IMG/VR virus record: IMGVR_UViG_3300018059_000261
Location: 1 to 23,269 of that record
Reading direction: 5' to 3' (one strand)
DNA from: a virus
Length of the DNA stretch: 23,269 bases
Of this stretch, positions 1 through 8,000 are shown piece by piece. Positions within the stretch are counted from its first letter, which is position 1; each line of letters begins with the position of its first letter. The notes under the pieces are model-generated. The model was given only the letters and a program-made list of their open reading frames with translations. It was not told where the DNA came from and searched no databases. Both the position numbers and the translations under genes were made by a program.

Positions 1-817
1 AACTTCGGGGGATGAGCATCATCACTGCCGCGATCAACGAGACCAGTCTGAAGTTCCGTGCAAGCAGCGGCCAGGCAAGATCACCATCCGGGTGTTTCAC
101 CCAGAGATCCTGGCAGTCGAGCCCCATCGCCGTCTCGGTGATCCGTGTAATATCTTCAGGAAATGTGAGCGTCCTCGCCAAGATCTTGGCATTCTTCTCC
201 TGGAGTCTGTTCATCACAGGAGGGACCCCATCCCCGGCATCACCCTTGAGGCATTTGAACGCCAGATGGTGCTCCGGGGAGTCAAACCCTGTCTCCCTGG
301 AGAACCCAGGCAGCCCCAGATGAATCTTTTTACGGGGGTCGTAGATCCAGACCCCTTCCCGGATGAGCTGCCAGAAATCCCCATCTGTGCTCACGATCAG
401 AGTAGGTCTCCAGGACTTGTTCATCACAGCTAGAGCCACCAGGTCGTCACCTTCGACGCCCTCACACTCGACCTGACAGACCGCGAGGTTGGTCAGCGCC
501 TCACGGAAAATCTTCATCTGGTAGTTCAGGTCACTGAATGCTTGATCATCAAGTCGACTCACCCGATTCTTGTACCCAGCCCAGAGCTTCCGCCTGAACA
601 CCGACTTCTGATCCCACGTGATGATCGTCCGCTCTGGTCGATATTTCGCGACGTACCGGAACAGTTCCGCGAGACTCCCATGAATGAGGCTGGTCGAACC
701 AAGCCCCTCTACGGAGAGTTGTCCACGGAACGCATACCAGCTCCGCATCGCCATATTTTTTCCGTCGATCACCAACGTCGTGATCTTAGGCGGTACGCTG
801 GTGTCGTCGCTCGACAT
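1..817 (-). CDS. 5'-nuclease (FEN / T4 RNase H / Pol I 5'-exonuclease type), 3' end outside window
   Basis: I translated this gene by hand; it runs off the window edge, so only about 272 residues are seen. Family members remove RNA primers and 5' flaps at the lagging strand. The metal-binding acidic motifs are present in order: LVIDGKNMAMRS (D18), VEGDD (residues 121-125), STDGD (141-145) and KGDAGDG (189-195, the usual GDxSDN loop with Gly for Ser and for Asn). The ATG at 817 has GAGGTG ten bases upstream and overlaps the end of the preceding gene by 32 bases; no other start keeps the first motif. Its place after uvsX and the polymerase fits an Okazaki-fragment processing role. Fold and activity class are fairly sure; the exact subfamily is not, because the C-terminal DNA-binding part is missing. 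Confidence 0.85.
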   Translation of the reverse strand, partial: MSSDDTSVPPKITTLVIDGKNMAMRSWYAFRGQLSVEGLGSTSLIHGSLAELFRYVAKYRPERTIITWDQKSVFRRKLWAGYKNRVSRLDDQAFSDLNYQMKIFREALTNLAVCQVECEGVEGDDLVALAVMNKSWRPTLIVSTDGDFWQLIREGVWIYDPRKKIHLGLPGFSRETGFDSPEHHLAFKCLKGDAGDGVPPVMNRLQEKNAKILARTLTFPEDITRITETAMGLDCQDLWVKHPDGDLAWPLLARNFRLVSLIAAVMMLIPRS

Positions 818-1424
818 CGAAGGCAAGCACCTCATCAACGGCGTAGAACACCGGCTTCCCCTTGGATTTCGTGTACACCACTTCCTTGTCCGACCCTGCT
901 GAGATCCCTGGGAGTCTGAGCACGCCATGGCACTTATCGATCCAGGCGTAATCGAACGGCAGCCTAACGCGATAGATCTCCTCATCATTTTCATGCGGCG
1001 TGATCATGTTCCAGAGCGCTTGAACCTGCGGGAGGAACGGGATGATCCCCGCCTTCAGCAGCACATCACCGATCTTACAAGCGTCGTGAATCCCCTTCTC
1101 AAGATGGGCCCGCATTGGTCCGGCAACGTAGATGTACGTCCGCTCATCAGGACTCGACTGTTCCTTCGGCACGATCGTGATGTTATACCCGCAGGCCTCC
1201 GCGTATTTGACGAACGTCGGCAGCACCACGTTCCTGGTTCGGCCTTCGATGTTGTTGACCGCTTCTCTGGTCATCCCCATCTTCGCTCCGATCTGCCGCT
1301 GCGTGAGATTCTTTTCCTCACGACCACGCCGGCACACGTTGAGCATGGCCTCAAATTCTGGGGTTCGCTGGATGGTCTTAGTTTTCGGACGCCCGGCGAT
1401 TTTGAGGTTCTTCGCTCGCGCCAT
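786..1424 (-). CDS. HTH domain fused to DUF4406 / nucleoside deoxyribosyltransferase-like domain
   Basis: This 212-residue protein has two parts. Residues about 25-85 form an XRE/Cro-type helix-turn-helix (NLTQRQIGAKMGMTREAVNN followed by an IEGR turn). Residues about 95-205 resemble the DUF4406 / nucleoside 2-deoxyribosyltransferase-like Rossmann family, with YIYVAGPM at the first strand, a DYAWIDKC segment and the loop GISAGSDKEV near the end of the fold. Relatives hydrolyse or transfer nucleobases from (deoxy)nucleosides or (deoxy)nucleotides. Its ATG shares one base with the uvsX stop (TGATG), so the two are probably translationally coupled. A DNA-binding domain joined to a nucleotide-binding domain suggests either a regulator sensing a nucleotide or an enzyme targeted to DNA; both are inference. 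Domain calls are fairly secure, function is not. Confidence 0.78.
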   Translation of the reverse strand: MARAKNLKIAGRPKTKTIQRTPEFEAMLNVCRRGREEKNLTQRQIGAKMGMTREAVNNIEGRTRNVVLPTFVKYAEACGYNITIVPKEQSSPDERTYIYVAGPMRAHLEKGIHDACKIGDVLLKAGIIPFLPQVQALWNMITPHENDEEIYRVRLPFDYAWIDKCHGVLRLPGISAGSDKEVVYTKSKGKPVFYAVDEVLAFDVERRHQRTA

Positions 1425-2404
1425 CAGAGCACCAGCTCAGGGAAGCGATCGACTATCTCATCGATCTCATGCCAGAAGAACTTCTTGTCCTGGTACATGA
1501 ACGCCTTGCCGTCATCGACACGCTCGATCTTCTCCTCATCCGCGAGCAGGTCGGCATACCCGCTCCAGGGGAGAATCCCATCGTTGAAGTTCACGATAAC
1601 CTCGCAGCGTCTGAACGGCGGTGACAGCTTGTTCTTGATACAGTCTACAACGATCCGCAGAGCCACGGTCTTGCCGTTCTCGATGAATCGCTTGTTGTGA
1701 CCCTGATACAGTACACGATGCTCGACCCGGATACGTTGACTCGCATGAAATCCTGGGGCATCACCACCCGGCGTTGTCTCTGTCGGCCCGAACATTACGC
1801 CGACCTTGTGACGAACCTGATTGACGATGAGTAGCGCAGTCCGCTGCTTCCCAATCAGTGCTGTCATCCGGCGAAGCCATGCACCAATGGCCTTGGCCTT
1901 TGTCATGTCCGCCTTGTCCAGCTCCTTCATCTCGTGCACGGTCGGTGCCGCGGCGAGTGAATCCATCCCGATCACGAGAATGTCTTTCTTGTTCTTGACC
2001 CTGAAGTCATGCGCGTAGTCGAACTGCTGTCTGAACGCGCTCTCCACGGTCAACGGCCTGCTGTAGCGCAGTCGATCGGCATTGACGCCGATCCGTTGCG
2101 CGAAGCCCTGTCGCTCTTCATTCCCGTGATCCATCGCATGTTCGATGTCCTGGAGGAGATTCATCCCGCCCAACTTCGATGCCTGAGCCATGATCTCCAA
2201 CATCAGGAGTGTCTTGCCCCCAGAGTACGGACCGAAGATCTCCACCATCCGCTCGAGTGGAATCCCACCACCAAGGATCCGATCGATGGCATGATTACCG
2301 GTCGAGATGAATTCCACTCTGGGGTGATGCTTGAGGTAGTCGCTGTAGACATGCAACTCCTCTGGATCCAGTCGTTCCTCTGCTTTCTCCTTCGGCTTTC
2401 TCAT
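1424..2404 (-). CDS. uvsX: RecA/UvsX-family recombinase
   Basis: This is a 326-residue RecA-fold strand-exchange ATPase, close to the length of RecA and T4 UvsX. Walker A is GPYSGGKT (residues 58-65). The catalytic Glu is in DIEHAMD (E88), matching the RecA DAEHALD segment. Walker B is ILVIGMDS, and the L2 loop/base region reads TTPGGDAPGFHASQRIRVEH, closely paralleling RecA TTGGNALKFYAS. It would form filaments on ssDNA and drive repair and recombination-dependent replication together with the gp32-like, UvsY-like and UvsW-like proteins encoded nearby. AGGAG lies six bases before the ATG, and a 13-bp stem-loop (2422-2455) sits just upstream of that ribosome binding site. The C-terminus (FPELVL) is not strongly acidic. 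Family assignment is secure; the symbol is by analogy with T4. Confidence 0.92.
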   Translation of the reverse strand: MRKPKEKAEERLDPEELHVYSDYLKHHPRVEFISTGNHAIDRILGGGIPLERMVEIFGPYSGGKTLLMLEIMAQASKLGGMNLLQDIEHAMDHGNEERQGFAQRIGVNADRLRYSRPLTVESAFRQQFDYAHDFRVKNKKDILVIGMDSLAAAPTVHEMKELDKADMTKAKAIGAWLRRMTALIGKQRTALLIVNQVRHKVGVMFGPTETTPGGDAPGFHASQRIRVEHRVLYQGHNKRFIENGKTVALRIVVDCIKNKLSPPFRRCEVIVNFNDGILPWSGYADLLADEEKIERVDDGKAFMYQDKKFFWHEIDEIVDRFPELVL

Positions 2405-2421
2405 CCTGGTCTCCTGGGTCC

Positions 2422-2455
2422 GGGCGAGCTACCTGATGGTCTAGGCAGCTCGCCC
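2422..2455 (-). promoter_or_regulatory. Stable stem-loop in the leader of uvsX
   Basis: The minus-strand RNA can pair GGGCGAGCT with AGCTCGCCC (9 bp), continue through a G-U wobble and then CCU/AGG, giving a 13-bp helix with an 8-base loop AGACCAUC. The wobble pair exists only in the minus-strand RNA; on the plus strand the same position is an A-C mismatch, which favours function in the uvsX mRNA. No U-run follows, so it is not an intrinsic terminator. It ends about 17 bases before the AGGAGACCAGG-ATG start region of uvsX. A role in RNA processing, mRNA stability or translational control is inference. Confidence 0.6.
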
Positions 2456-2463
2456 ACCCGCCG

Positions 2464-2628
2464 CTAGGCGCCCTTGTTCGAGAGTCCGTTCGCCTTCACG
2501 AATGCCCAGAGCTTCTTGGTCATCTCGGGTGGCGTCACGGGTGTGCTGCCCATGACTGACTCCACTGTCTCCTTCCGTCCCTTGAAGTTGATCGCGTACC
2601 CACCGAATGCCAGCTTCTTCTTCGCCAT
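2464..2628 (-). CDS. SWIB-like mini-protein, 54 aa
   Basis: This is a hand-translated short gene (ATG at 2628, TAG at 2464-2466). Its start is preceded by GGGGTGAG at good spacing, and it begins three bases after the stop of the 41-residue gene. The C-terminal half, VTPPEMTKKLWAFVKANGL, looks like the core helix of SWIB/MDM2 domains (consensus ..TxVTKKLWxYIKxxxLQ..), but the rest of a full SWIB domain (about 75 residues) is missing. The N-terminus is basic (MAKKKLAFGG). It lies between the SSB and uvsX genes, so a DNA-transaction accessory role is reasonable but unproven. The reading frame is well supported by spacing and ribosome binding site; the SWIB relation is tentative because of the short length. 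Confidence 0.6.
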   Translation of the reverse strand: MAKKKLAFGGYAINFKGRKETVESVMGSTPVTPPEMTKKLWAFVKANGLSNKGA

Positions 2629-2630
2629 GT

Positions 2631-2756
2631 CTACTCACCCCCCTCGTCTGTGTCGTTAGAGAAGGAGAACGCCCCAGCCCCACTCCACGTTCTACCCTCA
2701 AGCACCGGCGCTTCGGTCACTCGTGTCCGCTCCCGCGGGCGTATCAACTGGGTCAC
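2631..2756 (-). CDS. Small hypothetical protein, 41 aa, GTG start
   Basis: This hand-translated frame fills most of the 140-base gap between the SSB gene and the SWIB-like gene. It starts with GTG at 2756, preceded by AAGGA nine bases upstream, and stops with TAG three bases before the next ATG. The protein begins VTQLIRPRERTRVTEAPVLE and ends SNDTDEGGE: a basic N-terminal third and an acidic end. I recognise no family. The tight packing and ribosome binding site are the only support. An overlapping 86-residue minus-strand frame (2441-2701) covers the same DNA but conflicts with two better-placed genes. Confidence 0.45.
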   Translation of the reverse strand: MTQLIRPRERTRVTEAPVLEGRTWSGAGAFSFSNDTDEGGE

Positions 2757-2768
2757 GCCAGTGTATCC

Positions 2769-4085
2769 TTACCGCCGACTCCGTCTGCGTCGCTGTTCCT
2801 TCTCCTCTTTGTTACCCTTGCCCTTCGCGTCGCCCCTCAACTTCTCCAGCTCACGGGCGGCCTCGTCATCGTAGTCGTCACCCCGCCCACGCCCCGCTCT
2901 GGTACCACGGTCGGTATCTCGATCTCCTCGTGAATCACGGTCGCGTCCGGACTCAGCATCACCAGCACTACCACGGCCCCGATCACCATCACGATCACGC
3001 CCGCGATCGTCACTGGAACGCTCCCGATCGCGATCAGCACGCTCCGGTTCCGGGTCACGATCGCGATCACGCCCAGAACGAGGCCGCTCATCCCGACTGC
3101 GATCATCACGATCCCGATCATCACGGCCGCGATCCCGACCTGATCTCTCCGGCTCAGCATCCCGTCCACGGCGAGACTCACGCTCCGGCTCTGGATCTCG
3201 CTCACGTCCACGGCTACGGTCGTCGCGTTCACCGGTTTCTCCGCGATCGCCACGGTCCCGGTCACCGCGAGCACTGCCGCGATCACGATCATCACGAGCA
3301 CCACGATCGTCACGATCGCGACCTCGAGACTTGTCATCCTTGTCGTCCTTCTCCTCGGTATCCGCGCCACGCTCCTTGGCAATCTCAAGTGGGTCCTCCC
3401 CTTCGATGATCCGGTCCATCTCCTTCGGGTTGAAAATCCGGCGACTGACGTAGTCGTCCAGATCCAGCATGGTCTCCACAACGCCCTCGGCGACAACTGA
3501 GGAATCCCGTTCCGCGAAGATCTCATACTTCGTGTCGTTCATCTTCTTGCCGGTCCGCTTGACCCCGATGTCGTACCCTTTGTCGACCTTGAGCAGGTCC
3601 GGGTACTGCTCCGTGATCAGGGTCATGACTCCCTGGTAGATCATCGTACCGAACGACCAGAGCACCGGCTTGTCGTCATCCTCATCCCTGTCGAGAATCT
3701 GCGCCATCCACCGCGGCTGGACGACGATCTCCTCGGCGTACTTCAGATCCTTCTCCTTCTTGGACGTCTTGAGGATGTCGACGAAATCGCAGATCGGACA
3801 CTCCTCATCCTTCGCGATGCAGAGCTTCGGGCAGTACACCGGAATCTTCCCGTTGTCGCCGAAGCCCCAGTGCTGCCCGATGAACTTGAACCAAGGCTTG
3901 CTCTTGTCGAGCGATGGCAGCACCCTGAGCCAGCTCGTGCCCTCCTTCGGGCCCTTCCAGAAGTCGACCTTCCGCCCCGATCGACTCTTAGCGGCGATCA
4001 ACTCCTTCTTGTAATATTCCATCATCTTGGGATCGATCGTCCCAAGGTCTGCGTGATACGCCTCTTTGTCGCGATCACGTGCCAT
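2769..4085 (-). CDS. gp32-like ssDNA-binding protein with long Arg-Asp-rich tail
   Basis: This 438-residue protein has an N-terminal gp32-like core (about 1-245). A zinc-binding set, H72, C85, C89, C96 and C99 (CPKLC...CPIC), matches the zinc module of T4-type gp32. Aromatics and basics around SWLRVLPS and PWFKFIGQHWGF fit an OB-type ssDNA-binding surface. Residues about 247-405 are almost entirely Arg, Asp, Glu, Gly and Ser with many RD/DR dipeptides and recurring DPEPER or DAEPER blocks; the end is Lys/Glu-rich and then RRRRSRR. Usual SSB tails are short and acidic and recruit partners, so this polyampholyte tail with a basic terminus is unusual. It sits between the UvsY-like mediator and uvsX, as expected for a recombination-replication set. 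The AGGAG before the ATG is eleven bases away, slightly far. Confidence 0.83.
   Translation of the reverse strand: MARDRDKEAYHADLGTIDPKMMEYYKKELIAAKSRSGRKVDFWKGPKEGTSWLRVLPSLDKSKPWFKFIGQHWGFGDNGKIPVYCPKLCIAKDEECPICDFVDILKTSKKEKDLKYAEEIVVQPRWMAQILDRDEDDDKPVLWSFGTMIYQGVMTLITEQYPDLLKVDKGYDIGVKRTGKKMNDTKYEIFAERDSSVVAEGVVETMLDLDDYVSRRIFNPKEMDRIIEGEDPLEIAKERGADTEEKDDKDDKSRGRDRDDRGARDDRDRGSARGDRDRGDRGETGERDDRSRGRERDPEPERESRRGRDAEPERSGRDRGRDDRDRDDRSRDERPRSGRDRDRDPEPERADRDRERSSDDRGRDRDGDRGRGSAGDAESGRDRDSRGDRDTDRGTRAGRGRGDDYDDEAARELEKLRGDAKGKGNKEEKEQRRRRSRR
2780..3340 (-). repeat. Low-complexity coding repeat (CGATCA/GATCGCG-rich) encoding the SSB tail
   Basis: This is the DNA behind the SSB tail. It is built of short degenerate units in which CGATCACGATC-type strings recur (densest at about 2930-3340). 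Arg and Asp codons alternate (CGT/CGC and GAT/GAC on the coding strand), so the repeat produces RD dipeptides. The units are imperfect and mixed with GAGCCGGAGCGT-like blocks that encode the DPEPER segments. It is likely to vary in length between relatives by slippage or recombination; that is inference. Confidence 0.75.
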
Positions 4086-4092
4086 GTCGGTG

Positions 4093-4629
4093 TTATCTCC
4101 TCTCTCGTGTGCGTTGAACTACATGTGAATCCCGCTCTCGATCGATCTCTGCTGCCGCGATCTTCCCGGCCTTGCGGGCGAGATCGACATCCAACTGCCG
4201 CCGAATGTTGGTGGCCAGCGCCACAAGCATGTCCCGGCGGTGGGTCATCGCATCGCGGGCAACCTGCATCCGATCGACGACCTTATCCTGCTTCAGCTTG
4301 TCGTCTTCCAGTTCGCGGTACTTTCGATGCCGGACGACATACGCTGCTGTCTCTTTGTCGGTCGGCTTTTTCTCCCCGGCAGCCACACTGTTCTTGTGTT
4401 CGTCGACCAGGTCAGCTTCCAGGCGATCCATCTTGAGCTTCAGGACCGCCACAGCATCCTTGGCCTCCGAGTGCATAGTCGCCCAGAGCGCGAACTTCGC
4501 CGGATGCTCGGCGAGTTCGACATCGATGTTTCGCTCATCGATCACCACGTCATCGTAGAAGTTGATCTTCCAAGGTTTGCCATTCGGTGTCGTGACTGTC
4601 CACTCGGCAAACTGATCTCGCAGTTTCAT
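4093..4629 (-). CDS. UvsY-like recombination mediator (probable)
   Basis: This 178-residue, largely helical, charged protein lies directly upstream of the gp32-like gene in the transcription unit. Its pattern resembles phage proteins that accompany UvsX/gp32 pairs and are compared with T4 UvsY. It has an N-terminal IDVELAEHPAKFALW element (Ile-Asp, Pro, aromatic-x-x-Trp), a long helix ending in a basic/acidic stretch (KMDRLEADL), a PTDKETAAYV turn, and a terminal helix with VARDAMTHRRDMLVALA. UvsY loads the recombinase onto SSB-coated ssDNA. Sequence similarity is judged by eye and is weak, so the call rests on both layout and pattern. Its ATG overlaps the stop of the dUTPase-like gene by four bases. 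The C-terminus is basic (QRTRERR). Confidence 0.58.
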   Translation of the reverse strand: MKLRDQFAEWTVTTPNGKPWKINFYDDVVIDERNIDVELAEHPAKFALWATMHSEAKDAVAVLKLKMDRLEADLVDEHKNSVAAGEKKPTDKETAAYVVRHRKYRELEDDKLKQDKVVDRMQVARDAMTHRRDMLVALATNIRRQLDVDLARKAGKIAAAEIDRERDSHVVQRTRERR

Positions 4630-5054
4630 ACGTGCTCACCCCCTCCGCTCTGACTCTCCCTGAGCCGCTGCTGTTCCTGTGTCATGCGCTCCTCAACAAT
4701 GGCACTCTTCCGAATGAACATCTCTTTGAACTTACTCCGGATCTCCGGCATGTAGACGGGAATGTTCCAGATGTACTTCTGCGCATCGACGAATTCCTCG
4801 ATCGCCGCCTCCATGTCAATGGGTCGATCCAGCTTGTGCACCTTGTAGTTGGTTGCCTTCTCCAGGAATTCGATGAGCTCACCAATCGCGCTCAGCACCA
4901 TCTTGATCACCATGTCATTACGCTCGACCGGTGTCAACTCCTCAGGAACTTCTTTCCCAGGAAACTTCAGCGCAATCACACGCTCCTGAAAACCCTCCTG
5001 ATAGTCGATGTAATCATCGAGCGTCTTCAGTGCATTACCCGTCGTTGCTGTCAT
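4626..5054 (-). CDS. All-alpha NTP pyrophosphatase, probably dUTPase (dimeric dUTPase/MazG type)
   Basis: The 142-residue protein contains the ExxE...ExxD metal-binding signature of the all-alpha NTP pyrophosphatases: E59-L-I-E62 in AIGELIEFLEKATNYK, and E87-F-V-D90 in EEFVDAQKYIWNI. Members cut dUTP (or related NTPs) to the monophosphate and PPi, keeping uracil out of DNA and supplying dUMP. The start was set at 5054 because GGAGATAACG precedes this ATG at ideal spacing. The frame stays open upstream to 5126, but that would overlap the polymerase gene by 92 bases and adds an Arg/Ser-rich segment. It overlaps the polymerase end by 20 bases. Substrate is inferred from the UDG-rich neighbourhood; a general MazG-like activity is the alternative. 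Confidence 0.72.
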   Translation of the reverse strand: MTATTGNALKTLDDYIDYQEGFQERVIALKFPGKEVPEELTPVERNDMVIKMVLSAIGELIEFLEKATNYKVHKLDRPIDMEAAIEEFVDAQKYIWNIPVYMPEIRSKFKEMFIRKSAIVEERMTQEQQRLRESQSGGGEHV

Positions 5055-8000
5055 CGTTATCTCCATCTTTCTCAGATTTTTCATCGCCCTTGTTGCGCTT
5101 GATCGTATTCTCCCGGAGCTTCGCACGCTGTTTGTCTGTCAGCCCAGGCACCATCAGCTCCCACTCTGTCTCTGGGTAGCATGCCACCAAGATCCGATAT
5201 GACGGTGGGAAGATCAGCTTGGTCCAGTAGTAGTTGTGATCGTACTCACCCTTGAAATCATCGGCGTGAATCGCCTGCAGCTTCGGCTTCTGCCCGATGA
5301 CGATATAAGGGACCTTCATACCGATGTAGAACTCCCCACCCCCATCCCTGAATGCTCGGGCGATTTCAACGTGGACCTGCTTGGCCTTGTAGCTCTCGAT
5401 CGCTCGGGCAATCCCTTTTGTTATCGTGATCTGCTCAACCGGGAGTTCGCCGTTCAGGACCTTCTCACGCTCTGACATAAGAAAATCTACCAGGTGTTTC
5501 TTGTTCACCTTCTGTCTGACAATCATCTCGATCACAGTCCGCTGCATGTCTCGGGCGTACTCGATCCCATCCGACCGCATGCACTCGAGTCCCTTGACTT
5601 CAGTGAAGCTCGCCTTCTTGCCCTTGTACATTGTCATCAAGCCTGCGTAGCGCTTTTTGCGAACAAAGAACATACGGCTGAAATAGTTCTCGTACTCGAG
5701 CTCAACGAGGAATCGCGACTCTGGGATGCCAAACTTCTCGTTAAGATGCTTTTTCAGATACTCATTACAACCTTTGACGAACCCGGCCCCATCATCAGCA
5801 GGAAGTTTGATGTACATCGAGTCCGTATCACCGGCCAGTGGTTCGAGTCCCTGCAGCTTCGCGTAGTCGATCGCCTGCTTGAGAATGTACTGCCCGCCGA
5901 GCGTAACTGCCTCAGCCACCTTTGGATTGAAATAGCGACTCTCAACGTTGCCCATGTCACCGTAGAACGAGAGGCCCAACCGCTTGAAGGAGTAAGCCAG
6001 TCTGTAGTAGAGCAGGAACAGATCCGAGCCGACCTCTTGATCCTGCTGTAGCTTCTGATAAACCTTCCGCTTCTCACCCGTATCCTGGAAGATCTCCGGT
6101 ATGAATCCCTTGCGTGACGTAAGGAACTTCGTCCCTGTCGGCGCTGTAACGTAGTCACGGGGATCGAGCAGCTTGGCTTGCTCATCAGTGATATATGTCT
6201 CCGGGCTGATGTTCCAGGCGAGCATAACCGATGGATATAGACTCTTGAAGTCGACTGCGGCGACATCTTCGAAAATCCCAATCTTAGGATCGAGCACGTA
6301 CGCCCCTTCGTACATACTCCCTTCTACGCCATACTCACGCTTCTTGAAATCGACCTTGCCGCCTTCCTGCATAATCCGCACTTTCTTAGTCGGAAAGTGC
6401 ATCCCCACCTGCTTACCTCGCTTGAGCAGCAGGGAATCAATCTTGGTCGTAATGTGATAGTCCCGCGCAAAGCAGTTTCCGATGCGTGAGAAGACCTGGT
6501 CAATCTTCGCAAACCCGGTAAACTTCTCCAGCTCGACAAGCAGGTGAACATCGAATCTGTTGTATTCCTCTAGGATGTCTGGCGCCTGCCGGTACAGCTC
6601 GAGGAATCGAACGACGTTGAGCCCACGTTCCTTGCATTTCAGCCGCCAGTCAAGCTTCCCGGTCTTGAGCTGATGTGACGCGATCGCCTGGAGGGAGAAG
6701 CTAGTATTTGCCGTCGCCCCGCGCTGGAAGTACCGCTTCCAGGTCCTGAGCAGATCGATCGTATGGACGTAATCCCACCGAGCCTGTACGCCATGCATCC
6801 GCATCCGCTGCCGGAGAATCGGGAAGTCAAAGTTGTTTCCGTTCCAGGCGTACATGATGTCGATCTCCGCCATGCGGCGGGCAAACTTGATCAACATCAT
6901 TTTCTCGCTCCGGTCATTCTCCTTCTCGAGGAGGAGGAATCCTTTCTCCGGCTCACGCGTCTTGTCCCGCCAGTGGCACTCCCAGGCGATGGAGAGGATT
7001 CGACGCTCGGCCAGATCACGGCGGTCGATCAACGGCTTCGTGTCGTCGGTCTCAATGTCCACGTACATCTCGTCGTATGACGACTGAATCTTGATGTCGA
7101 AGTCGGTAAGGAATCGTCGTGATGGCGTGAGATCCGCCTCGTAGTGCTTGACCCCCTCCTTCTCGATATCATCAAGGAGATCTCTGAGCAGCTGATCCTT
7201 GGGGTACTTCTTCAGAATGTTGTCGTCCCACAGCGTGAGATAGCTCTCGAGAAGATGTTCGCGCAAGGCTGCCGTCCGAATGACATGACGGACTGAAAAG
7301 ACCTTGGTCCATTCCGGATTCACTTCATCCGGTTCGAGACGATGCACCGCTTTCTGTCCCATCCAGTAGGACCAGAACTTCGTCCCGAGTCTGATAGCAT
7401 CCTTGGTCCTAAGATAGAAGTACCAATCAAAATCGATTCCAGACCGCACCACTTCTTCGCTCTTATGCCCGTTCTTGTTCGAGGAGACTAGCACGACGTT
7501 CGGCCCATCCGACCACGCCGTGCTGTACTCTTGATTGTCATTCCAGGGATTCCGCGAGAACACGCCTGACTTGGACTCCAAGGCGGCGATGACGCTCTTG
7601 TCTTCCTGATGATGCTCGACCTTGGCTGTATCAATGTACGTCCCGGTCACGCTCGCGCCGATCAGGACCAGTGCACGCTGGAGTTGGTCCATGACCTTCC
7701 GGCGCGTGGTCATGTCCTGCGGGTTGTAGAGGAAATGTGCCGGATGGTAGAGCGGGATGATAATGCGACCATCCTTCTCAATCTCACGCCCAAGCAACTC
7801 CTTCATCGGGGCGTTGAGATCCAAGAGTGCCCGCACCGCGTAGAGACCCCAGGCGAGAATGACACGTGGGTTGACCAGCTCGATTTCCCGCTTCAACCAC
7901 TTGTTGACACAGATATCGACCGACTCTTTGGACGGCTTCCCGATGTTGCCCTTCTCATCGTACCCAGGAAAGCACTTGACCGCATTGGTGACGTACATCT

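Noticed and set aside
927-1700. Plus-strand open frame of 257 codons over the HTH-NDT and uvsX genes
   Set aside because: Antisense shadow of two genes with clear family motifs; composition is Arg/His/Pro-rich as in other shadows.
2441-2701. 86-codon minus-strand frame between SSB and uvsX
   Set aside because: It overlaps two short frames with better ribosome binding sites, tight stop-start spacing and, in one case, a recognisable SWIB-like helix; its own composition is Gly/Arg/Glu-rich.
2930-3340. Repeat region resembling a CRISPR or iteron array
   Set aside because: Units are short, degenerate and in frame with the RD codons of the SSB tail; no constant repeat length or spacers.
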